The translations under genes were made by a program, and so were the position numbers. From the NCBI GenBank assembly GCA_026874595.1, contig CM049320.1, positions 18,056,988 through 18,120,987 of the forward strand: a stretch of 64,000 bases of DNA, in the 5' to 3' direction. The first letter of the stretch is position 1, and each line of letters begins with the position of its first letter. The DNA comes from Sipunculus nudus. Lineage: Eukaryota; Annelida; Sipuncula; Golfingiida; Sipunculidae. Positions 13,401-25,400 of the stretch are shown in pieces. The notes under the pieces were generated by a model that was not told the DNA's origin, searched no databases, and saw nothing but the letters and a program-made list of their open reading frames with translations.

Positions 13401-16400
13401 TAAGGTGATTAATGAACTAAACTATGCTGTGAGGTGTTGGATTACTAAACTCTTTGAGATTCTCCTTTTTTTATAAGGATAAACCCATGGCATGTAAGTT
13501 GTGCTGTTCACATAATCATGAAGAAAAAACATATGATAAGAATGATATGATATTATTAACTCATTTGATTTAAGGTTTCACATGCACATGTCTAGAAAAT
13601 CCCAGAGGATATAATCTATTGTAAGGGTATTAGATCAATTCTCCAACATTCTATTGAGACTTCCTTGCTTAACCTGGGAGGCAAGAGCAGGGAGCTTAAC
13701 CAGGTAACCAGGTTTTTGTTCACAAAATGCAGGGTATTCATATGTCTGTGTGGCTATTATTCCCTTATATGGGACAAAGAAATAGCTCCCCATACACGCA
13801 TCTTCATTCAATTGTAAAATGTCCACTGACAGCTTCTCTGGACCTGAAACTAGCCAAATGAATATGTGAGATTGTATCTAAATGCACAAGCTGCTCCTCT
13901 CAAATGATGACTGCTCCAGAGGATCTCAGTTTTAATTCAAGGCTGTGTGATATATATAATACTTACTGGGTACAACACCTTGTAGCCACCAGGTGTCACC
14001 ACCTCCACATGCTCAACTCTACAATGTTAAAGTCAAAAGGTCATGGTTACAATGTTAAACCAGTATATTTGTACGAAACACAATTAGATAATTAGTTCCA
14101 GATTCTTAAATTATAAGCTGGTAATCAGAAAAATAATCCCACCCATTACTGAATAAAAGCTTTGAAACAAAAAAATGTGCACATGTAGCAAGTGTTTCAT
14201 TTCCTGCATAAGAAAGATAAGTAGGGCCTGGAGTACAAGAAAAATCTAATGATAACCAGAAAATATCAAGGGGCCATATAACCCACCACATGGGACTGTG
14301 GTAAATAAGTACTTATGCTAATAAAGTTGCATGAGAAAGTTAAAAATTTCAGAAATGTTGAGTTCATAAAAAAAACAAAAAACATACATAAGAATGCAAA
14401 TAAAACCAATCAGATGAGGAGACTTAAGACACACATGGTTAGTAAGTTGGATCCTAATAACCCTTTATGAGATATTGCATCATATATGAAAAATTAAAAA
14501 AAATCAACCTTCATAAAAATAAATAAACTAAATATGCATGTCATGGGTTTGTCTGTGCTCTGAAGGAGTTCAAGAAATACACAAATACTCACACCAAAGG
14601 CTGGGCACAGTACTCAGAGAACATGGTACAGATAGTGTCTAAAACAATCTCGGCTTTTGTCAGATCTGTTGCAGTGGCCTCAATGAAGACATTCTTGGTG
14701 TTCAGTGTGATCTTGCTGTGGTCCCCTGGCAACAGTTAAAGTTAAAACATAAGAGTAATAAGTTAAATGTATGCTTTATGTTTTAAAATGTCCTTCCATT
14801 GTAAAGTAAAATACTTATAATAGATATAAATGTTCATAGAAAATATTTTTGCTTTTAAATAGTATTAAAATAAATAAGTCAATAAATACTTATACTTTTA
14901 AAGGATTGCATCTAGGAAACAATCACTGAATAATATAATTTTGAAAACTTTTAAAATCTAAAAGGTCAAAATGTCTTAGAAAAAAACAAAGTCATATAAT
15001 AAAATAATGAAAATCCATGTAATTAAATTTACAGTCACATTTTACTATAAGTCAATTTTTCAGACCTCTGTTTTACATGAAACTTCAAACATGCATCAAA
15101 ATACTACTGAGTCCATATATATTAATTGGGTTAGCAAAAATCCATATATGGACCATACCATTGATGATGGGTGGCATGGACAGGACCACACCGTTCTGGT
15201 CAGTGATGACTGGGTACACTGGCTTGTCTCTGATGATTGGTAAGTATTGTTTCAGGTGGTTGTCAGACTACAAAAAAACAGGATCAACATTTGGTGAAGT
15301 AGAGTCTGACCTGGAAGATATGTTTATGAAGCATAGTTAAAACCCTTTGATTAGAAAAGGCCATATGTAAAGAATCACTGAGAGCATGTTTGAAGCCCTT
15401 CTATATTCATTCTTTTTATTCACCTACATGATACATTCACATCATATACCAAGAGAATTTGGGGATTATTATCTCTCATCACAAAGACATTCTAAGTTAA
15501 TAAAAGGCCATACTGAAGGGCAGAGAAATGTGAAAAACTAATTTAATCTTATAATGAGTGCAGTTCTTTTTCACTGTTAACATTTTAGAGTGACAATTTG
15601 TGTGCAAATAATTATCAAAATTTTATATGAATACTTTGACTGAAAATTTACAATTTATACAATAATTCTGTGACTATGAATAGTACTGACTATTCCAAAA
15701 ACTCAGTGGTATGCTTTATCCTCTATTATCAGAAAATGAGAGTGCCACGTCCTGGTGATTGTTCTTTTCACAGTTCATTTCAGATAAACCCACTATTTAT
15801 GACTGCATGGCGAGTTCAGAAAAAAAAGTTTCATTTTATGGCCACGGCAATAATAAAGGGAAATATGGTATTCATTAGAAGTGAATGGTCAGTTAATTTG
15901 TTGAGCACGATGGGGCAATGGTTAAGGTGTACGTTTTGTAAACACAAAGTTGGCTTTTTCCCTTTGATTCCAGTACTGAGTGGGTACTGGTCATGGTCAT
16001 GCTACCAAATGCTGAATAGATATGACCCCTGGCCAAGTTCTTTACCATAATGGCTTGCTCTTTTTAACCAATGAGGCACAGGTCATGGACAGCTGGTGAA
16101 TACAGAAAGCTAGCACCAGTTTTAGTGGACTGGGCTTTCAGAATATTGAGGAAGCTGAGAAAATTACAAATATGGATACACTTCAATGATCAGTAAGGGA
16201 AAATGTAAAGACAGACCGGACTGACATCATCTGTGATATCAGACCTGAAACCTAGTATTTATTTTAACATATCATTTACTTAATTAAATGGTACCTTATC
16301 ACAGAAGAATAATGCAGAACTGGCTATGATGTTTCAAAATAACAATGACTGTAATGAGGACTGTATACCTTGTAAAATTCCATGAGTTCCACTGCTGTGA

Positions 16401-19400
16401 ATTCTTTATTCTGGTTCAGGGGCTTGAACTTGATGTCAGAAGGAGGCTTGGCATCATAGATGAAGGGCCCCTGAATGGTGTCAAGGTCATGTGTTCCTAT
16501 GGCAACCAGTGACCTTTTCCTGTAATATAAACATCTCTCAGTTAAATTATGTAATTCAATTGCACAAAAGATACTTTATGCATGCCTTTTACTTTCACCA
16601 AATCTTGAAAGTTCTTAAACTGTCAGCTTACACGTTCATCAAATACATTTAAATCAACAATAAATTAAAGGGCTGAAAATTAACATATTTAAAAATTATA
16701 TTGCAAATCAATAACACTTAAATAAACCATCTGACAAGTTATCAGCCAATTTGTTGCTCTGCTCTTACAAAGGATTACACATTTGCAATAATAAACTATA
16801 AAAGAAAACCATGCACCATGCCAATTTGCCGTTAGCCTTGTTTATGAAACAATATAAGAACACAATGGAAGACATTCTTCAGTGAAGAATATTTAAAATA
16901 TATGGAATATATTAATATGAAAATCACTTAAACAAGAAGCCAAGTTGATGCCTGATCATTTTATCTGACGTTTTAAATTCATGCTATCCTGACAAATGTT
17001 TTTCACTTAAACATTACATACTCTACTAATTAATTTTGGAGCACATACCTGCATATATTCTGGTGCAATTTTTCTTGTAAATCTATGAAACTCTGGTACC
17101 TTTCCTATTAATAAACAAATTTATATGAACTTTACATGAATTTATAAGACTGAATTAGTGTGAAGCCTAGAAAACATGAAAATGTGATTTTGTGCCATCC
17201 TAACTGTGCACTACAAGTCATTGGGTTGCACAAATATTCATTAAGTAGGGAAGAATAGAGAATCTTCAGCATTCTATATTTACTAATATTTGTGCTTAAT
17301 TAAGTTTAGTAGAAAGCTAATATCTAATTCATACTCCAGTGACTCCATGTCAGTGACCAGGCCACCTAACATTCTATCAGTCTCTACATCAAATTTCCTA
17401 CAAAAGAAAGGAAATGCAAAAAGGATCATGATATGAAACTAAATCTGATAGGAAATCTGATAAACTCATCTATCATTACTAAGGGTGCGGTTCTGATGTG
17501 GCACCAAGAAAATGTACAATTACCAGCTATCAAGGATTAAATCATTCTCCTTAATAAAGTTCTCCATATTTTTGGGCCTAACATTTAAACACTTTTTTTC
17601 TGACACCTTCTTTTGTTGCTGAAGGAGTGTCTAGGTGAGGGACTAAGATCCAGAAGAGCCTACCCTAAACTTAAACACCATCTATTCCCTTACTTAGTCA
17701 ACTGCTTATCAAGCCATGGTTAGATATGAGCCAATTTGCAGCTGGCACAATAAAAGTCAATATTTGGATATTCATAAATGCGACACAACTCGGGTAAATT
17801 TGACAGTGTTAGTGATCTTTTAATCTTCAAGTCTAATCCAAGTGATACTGTGTGTGAGCCTGACTGAAGTGGGATTTTTTGGCATCACTTCATCCAAGCC
17901 AGACTTGTGAGGAAAGGAAACACTCAAGCTCCCATCTCTCATTATTTTGCAAATCAAATGTTTTCTGATGTAATTATTTGCAGTAATGTGATGTGTGGGT
18001 GTCTCTTTTCAAGGTTTACATGCTCCCAAATGATTCAAGTTTAATGACTCTTTCAGTGCTGAAAATTAAGGCCCTGACCTGATAACAGAATTGATAAAAC
18101 TCTAAGATTTGTGGGCAATCATTAAAAAAGTCACCCTTGACCATTTTCAGGAAAACATCATTGGCAAACCCTATGTGAATTCCGGAAAAATGTGTATACC
18201 AGTAATATTTCTACTATTAGGTTATCAGGTTGTGATGTAGTCTTCCAGTCTCCCATGTGTAAATTATATTTAATTTTAAAATCAAATGAAAACACTGTGC
18301 AAAACTGTCCATTACCTTAAATGACTTTGAATGCCAGCTGAAATTTTACTTTCATTGAATAAATTTTACATGGAAAATTTTTTAAATATTTATGCACTAA
18401 AATTACAAATTTTATGCCCTCTTTATGATTTTCATACAATATAAATGACAGCATGTTGCCTTCAATATTTCATGGCATATGCTTATTTTCCTCTGAGGCT
18501 GTTATATTTTCTTGATTCTGGACCTGACTAGATAGACCAGAAAGTATCATCAAGCATTAAATTTACAACCACAATACAAACAGGAAATTACTACCATCCA
18601 GTTCATCACATTCTTGCCTTGGTTGCCAGTGGAAACCTTGTCATTGGTCTGCTTAATATTTGAGAAAGTGTTTTTTGTAGATGGTAAAATTCGGTCACAT
18701 GTTGGGGAAACTTTGTTGACTGAAAATTGTATTGGCAGGGCTGCCACCAAGAGAGAGATTAGTGAATCAACTTGCTGGGGAAGCACACACAACTGATATC
18801 TTCCTTTTGTTGAGAGAAGTGAATTTATGTTAATAAATGTAAATATTTCAAAGGTTCAACGTACCCTTGGTAATGTGATCATACACCATATGCAAATGCA
18901 AATAATGGCTTGATCAATGCTTTGGCAAATAGAAAAGTAACCGGAAAAAATATCTATATTTAAACAATTGTCACAAAGGACATGTTTTCTTTATACTTAC
19001 TGGTGTGAAGGTGATATTCCTCAGAATGGCTGCCACTGCATGTGGCCTCACCTGCTGAGTCTGTAAAACATGAAGATAAAACAAATTAGTACTTCAAGTG
19101 TCTTCCTTATTACTTACAGTGATTTTGCTTTTGTATCTTTGTGCCAATCAATGAAACACAATACCTTTCTGAGTGAATTTTTTAAAATTCCTATGTACAT
19201 TCTCATAAACTGAAGGGGCTTAAAATGGGGTACGTTATTTACAAAATGTATCGTTTCTACCCTGAATGCTAGATGGTGCTGCAAAGCTAAATCTGTGCTC
19301 CACTTGAATGACTGCTGCACTCACTGGTGTTGCCACCTTTTTGCAGTAATATTAACCAGCTGACTAACAGAAATATGATTCAAAAATAAAACTTCCATTA

Positions 19401-22400
19401 TCCATGTGCATTTACATAAAATTATTCATATTGGGCTCATATGTTTTGTTTCCAAAATCCATAAGCATTGATATTAAATTAGTCATATTGGGCTCATATG
19501 TTTAGTTTCCCATAAACCATGTGCATTAACATAAAATTAGTTATATTGGGCTAACATGTTTAGTAAACTAATAATAAAGGCACTGCACACCTTACAACAA
19601 ATATTCATTGTTTAATCCATATACTTAAGAGCTTGTGTAAACAGAAAGCTCCTGGTGGTAAATACAGCATATTGCATTGTTCCCACACTAATTTTGAAAG
19701 TGTCATTTATTAAAACAGGGCTTTCAATAGGAAGAAAAATTGGAGGATGCTCAAGATAAAGATAAAATTGTGGAGTCACATGGGATTTTGGAGCTACCCA
19801 AGTGGAGGGGACCTGTGGTGAATAGTTAAGCATCATGTAAAAAAGAATAAATATTACAATAATATTTTATGTCACAATCAAATCATTATAATAATTATAT
19901 ATACCATTTTATTACATATCATCTGATTTTAATGAAATGTTATGATCTGTTGTTGGCACCGTGTTTGTAAACACATCTGACTGGTTAGACTGCTACCGGG
20001 GCCAGCTATGATCCTCTCAGTCCAACATCCATAAATTTGCAGACACTTGGACCCCCAGATCCGAGCATTAGAAAGAGCTTTCAAGTGTCACAGATGATTA
20101 CCCCTACATTCCTGTAAGCCCTGTAAGAATGATCCAAATTTATACATATTATGGCATTTCTTTACCAACTAACACAAGAATAGGAACAATGCCTGCCAGT
20201 TGTATCAGCTTGTATAACATGAGGAAACTGATAGCTGTCAACACTGATATAATCTACTATACTCAGTTCCACATATGTATACCCACCTGTTATTTGGCAA
20301 TATTTTTGAAATCATATATTTTTGTATCCTTCCATAGAAAATGACAAATTGAAATTACATGCTAACATGGTACATAAGAATTTTTATATAAATACAAATT
20401 TTACAGTTGACTACTCTTTTGAATGTTTTCCAGGATCTCACAGATCAAATGTGTCCCAGAATGAGCAGTTATCTTGGTTTGCCTGATTATATTTTTAAGA
20501 GTGTTAAGATGAAATCATCCAATCAGCAACTGTCATACATAGCCACTTATGCAATTGATCTTAAATGCCATGAGTTTGTCTGACATGTGCTGCTCAGGGG
20601 GTCAGTTTTTTACATTTTTTACTAATTTGCTTTTTTTTTAAATATTGTTTCCTTTTTTAAATCAGGCTGGTTTCTGTGGTTTCCTTGCAACTAATGCTAT
20701 ATCAATAAAGCTTTCAGTTAAAAACAAAATTCCCTTAAAACAGGTGACACAAATTGGTGGACAAGACAACAAGAATACTTACTAAAGGAATATTATTCTA
20801 AAACTACCTTTAACAAGTGACCAATGGGTCATGACGCTCAGTCACAGTGACCTTATTTCAGGTTTCTGAGAACTTTTAGAGGAACTCTCAGGATGTTAAG
20901 TAAGATTCTAGGTCCAATGGTTATTTTTTGTGGCCTGCTTGGGTATCAAATTTTCCATTATTCTGGGGGTGGGGGGTATTTATAGGCCCATAGCTCCAAC
21001 AATATGGGCGACAGAGACCTAATTTTAGGTTTACAAATTGAATTTTTATGGACCTCCATGCATGATACAAGATTCTAGGTCCAGTCATTACGATTAGTGC
21101 ACTGTTAACAGATTACCACATCTTTAAAGGTCTCAAAAACCTAGATAAAAAATTGCAAAAATAAGGTGGCGCCACCAGTCTGAAGAATCTGATGAAACAT
21201 TCCATGACCAATATCAATGCAAAGAATCATGTTGATCAGTGCATTAGTTGTTCAGACACTTGAGCTTTTGTATCACATTTTCCATTATTCTGGGGGGTAT
21301 TTCAGAGCCCCATAGCTCAGAGGTTATGGGTAACAGAGAACTAATTTTAGGTTTCCAAGGTGACTTTACATGGGGCTCCCTGCATTTGAAGACAGAAGAT
21401 TCTAAGTCCAGTTTTTATGGTCTGTATCCTGTTTACAGGTGACCACATCTTTAAAGGTCTCAAAAACAGAGGGGTAAAAATCATTAAAAAATCAGAAAAA
21501 TACAGGTGGTGCCACCAGTCTACAGAAACTTATGAAACACTCCTTGATCAATATCCATGCAAAGAAAAATGGTGATTAATGCATTAGTTGTTCAGATACT
21601 TGTGCTTTTATATCAAATTTTCCATTATTCTGGGGGGTAATTCAAAGCACTATAGCTCCAAGGTTTTGGGTAACAGAGACCTAATTCAAGGTTTGAAAGA
21701 AGATTTTTCATGGACCTCTCTGGATGTAAAGTTAGAAGATTCCAGGTCCAGCGGTTATGATTTGTGCCCTGTTAACAGTTGAACGCATCTTTTAAGGTCT
21801 CAAAAAAAAGATGAAAAAAATCCTAAAAAATCGAAAAAATACAGGTGGCGCCACCAGTCTGAAGAAACTGCTGAAACACTCCATGATCAATATCCACACA
21901 AAGAATCATGGTGATAATGCATAAGTTGTTCAGACACTTGAGCTTGTGCATCAAATTTTCCATTATTCCAGGGGGGATACTTCGGAGCCCCATTGCTCGA
22001 AAAATATGGGAAACAGAGACCTTATTCTAGGTCTGAAAGAAGATTTTTCATGGACCTCTCTGAATGTAAAGTTAGAAGATTACAGGTCCAGCGGTTACGA
22101 TTTGTGCCCTTTTAACAGACATTTGACCGGACAACCAGACGACTGGACAGACGATGGACAAAGAGTGATTGTTAAAGCTCAGATGACTTAAAATGCCATA
22201 CAACTACCATTGTTACTCCAGTAAGCCATTCCTGAGAAATGTAAATGCATGTTGATTTGTGAAATTCGTGTTTATACATAAAAATTATAGACAAACCCGT
22301 GGCATAATCTGCAGTCTTTGCATAGCACCCTCTGGAGGAGAAACTGCCTTATACCTGGGGACTTTCATCCTGAAAACAAAATTCAGTTAACATTTCAGTA

Positions 22401-25400
22401 CATGTATCTTATCATTCATGTGTCACAGTATACATGTATACTGACAGTAGCAAATCCTGGCCATATTTTTGTAAGATGGTATTATATTCACAATATATGT
22501 ATAAATGTGTTGGTCTCTAAAACAAATTTTATTTGAATCTGGTCTTGAGAAAGAGAATTTGTGCTTGTATGCTAGGTTGAAGTTATATAGTAATATATAT
22601 ATATCATTGCAAGAGAAAAGATCAGATTGCTTGTGTCTGTAACCAGAATGGGTTCTGCTACCAAATGATGGCACTGGCAAGGATCAACATAAATAGTAAA
22701 TACAATATTCATAAAGATAAACAAAACAAAGCTTTCAGTTAACACTTGATCTTTGTTGCATTTGAACAAGGAGAGTGAGAGAAATTCTTGTGTCTTTTTT
22801 TCCCCCAACTCAAATAAACTAGTTAAAATAATTAGTCTTTTTTATAATGGCTTCATGAACACATTGCTATAATTCTTCTCTTATTGCTCCATGAAAAATC
22901 CAATGATGATACGTGGGTTTATTAAATTGAATTTTACATATTCTTTTGTCATACAAATTTGGTATTTTCTCTATGGATGATCATTTAATGACAATTAAGA
23001 CTTCTCACAATATCCAGCCTTAACTTTAATGACAGTCTATCCTTAACCCAGTCTCATGATGAAAACTAATGAGTTCTCTGAAAGTCATCCGTAATTGTAA
23101 GTAATACTTACTTCTCAAGGAAGACAAGCAGACCTCTTGTCAGGCCCTCAACACACAACAGATCATATCTGCAAATATCATCAACAGAATTAAATAGTTA
23201 ATGGGAATTAATCAGAAAAAAAGTAACTGCTAACCCATACAGTGTATTCCAAAACTGAACATAATTTAATCGCTTAACAATATGGGAAATAATGCCAGTT
23301 TAACCTGACTTCAAGTGTCAGAAAGATCAAACTGATCAATATATTTTGAATCAAAAACCTGTGCATTTTACATTATAATTTAGAAATTATTAGTCTTATA
23401 ATATAAAGATAAAGATTAATAAATTATCCTCTCCTTTTGAAATAGTTGATGTCCAAGATCTCTGACTATAATCAATTATTTAATGTATAAAATGTTAAGT
23501 AAATCTTAAAGATTCATTTGATCTTTTTAGTTATCAGTGGCATTATTGCAAATATTATATATTATGATGGTAGGGAACAATTCTAAGAATATTTCAAAAC
23601 TAAATTATGTGCAACACTCACAGTACATTCTACCTTAATTGGTCAATTAAAAAAAAGTTCATTCGAAACTCATAAGGTCACACCAGGTTTCAGGCAGATT
23701 TACACTGCCCAAATTAATAGTCAGCTTGTGTGTATCTGATATATGAATAAGCAACCTACTGTTGCTAATGGTTATACTTCTATCTGATCAAAGAACTATC
23801 ATTTATAAGTAGTACCTGTTAGCTGGAACATCTATCTTGTAGATAACATTCTCTGAGGCCCCCTCTGCCTTGTCTGACCCTTGTTCTTTCTCTATCATCT
23901 CCTTCTCAGAAGTCTGAAAATAAACAACCATACTCTACCTGCTGAAACTTATACTTTGATAGGAGACAATATAAACAAACTATAATACAAATTATCACAT
24001 GAAAACAAGATAATGCCAACCTGCTAAAAAAAACCTCCTCCTCGTTATCCTGGATCAATGGCCATAGCTCTAGAGTACTCTAAAATTCCCTCTCAGAGTG
24101 ATCAAAATGAATATTTTTTAGATATATCTGGTCACATCAAGAACCATGTATCTATTTTTCGGTCATTTTGAATGACACATTTCTTCAAGAAAACAAGTAT
24201 CTTTGAGAAAAAAGGTACAAGTTTGCAAGGGTTCAATCTTTACAGTACAAATATAAAATTTTAAACATTAAACATGCAGGTACTCACTAGGTCAAATACA
24301 GCATGTACATTTTGAAAAGCATTTGTCTTTTTGTAACTTGTACAAACTTGTACAAAGGCTGAAGCATTTTATACTGATACATGAATATCAATACATATCG
24401 ATAAGCCACACTTATACAGTTATGAGCACGCTATGCATGCTGTATCATCTTACCAATGAAACACAAAAATTAGCCCACAAATATAGATACAAGTCCTACA
24501 ACATCAAGCTAAACTACAATCTTAGTTATTTATAAAGCTTATTTATCAAGCTTTTTATTTCTCATATTGACCTTTTAAGACTTAAATAAGGTCACATATT
24601 GTTGTATGTTCAACTGGATTAGGAATATATATTGAGTTTTTGGTGCTTTCATGACAATGACAGAAAACATAACTGTCATTTTTATTTGTTTACATATAAT
24701 CAGAAAACACGCACAAAGAAAAATGAGGTGTAATGACAATACATATTGGGTATCGCTTTGAGTATATCACAACGGTATTGTACCTGATTCTTAAAAACCC
24801 TCAAAACCTGGCTATATTTCACAAGTAGAATATATAACACGTTTATTTTGCTTTTGCTACAATCCTGTTTTCCTTGTTAATGCTTTTGTTCAATTATTTT
24901 CAATGTTGCATTTTTTTAAATGTCCTCTAATTTTCTGGAAATAAAATGTGGACCTGCAAATCATCAGGTACTACTTAAGAAATCAAAAGACACCTGGATA
25001 TGATGATGGTAGATTAAGCTTAATTAAACAGATCAAAGAATAATGGGTTCCTACTCATACCTGATAAATATCTCCTGGTAGTTAAAAAGAAAATGGGATA
25101 CTTTCCAAAATAAAGTAAAATCAAAACTGATTTGTTTTTCTACACTTACCACCTCATCAAGTTCAAGACCAAACTCAAAGCACAATTCATCAAACTCCTC
25201 CTCAGCTGAAAAAGTGAAATATTATTATATGATAATCATTCATAGTTGGACATAGCAAGTATTAATGTACATTAAACAGTGGTTATTCAAGAAGCAAAAC
25301 AGGACACGCTGACTTCCATTCAGCAACTCAATTTAGAAAGTTATCATCCCCCGGCCCCCCGCCCCCCTCCCCCCAAAAAAACATTATTTACATGATATAC

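Noticed and set aside
13635-13826. 63-codon open frame on the minus strand between FARSB exons 11 and 12
   Set aside because: Exons 11 and 12 join in phase without it and animal FARSB has no such insertion.
15670-16050. 126-codon open frame on the plus strand
   Set aside because: It runs through FARSB intron 8 and a SINE-like fragment, with no recognisable motif.
18550-18796. Overlapping open frames on both strands in FARSB intron 6
   Set aside because: No FARSB or other motif; exons 6 and 7 join correctly without them.
21248-22191. Three similar open frames of 64-81 codons
   Set aside because: They are the same frame of the 340-bp tandem unit read three times, with stops between.
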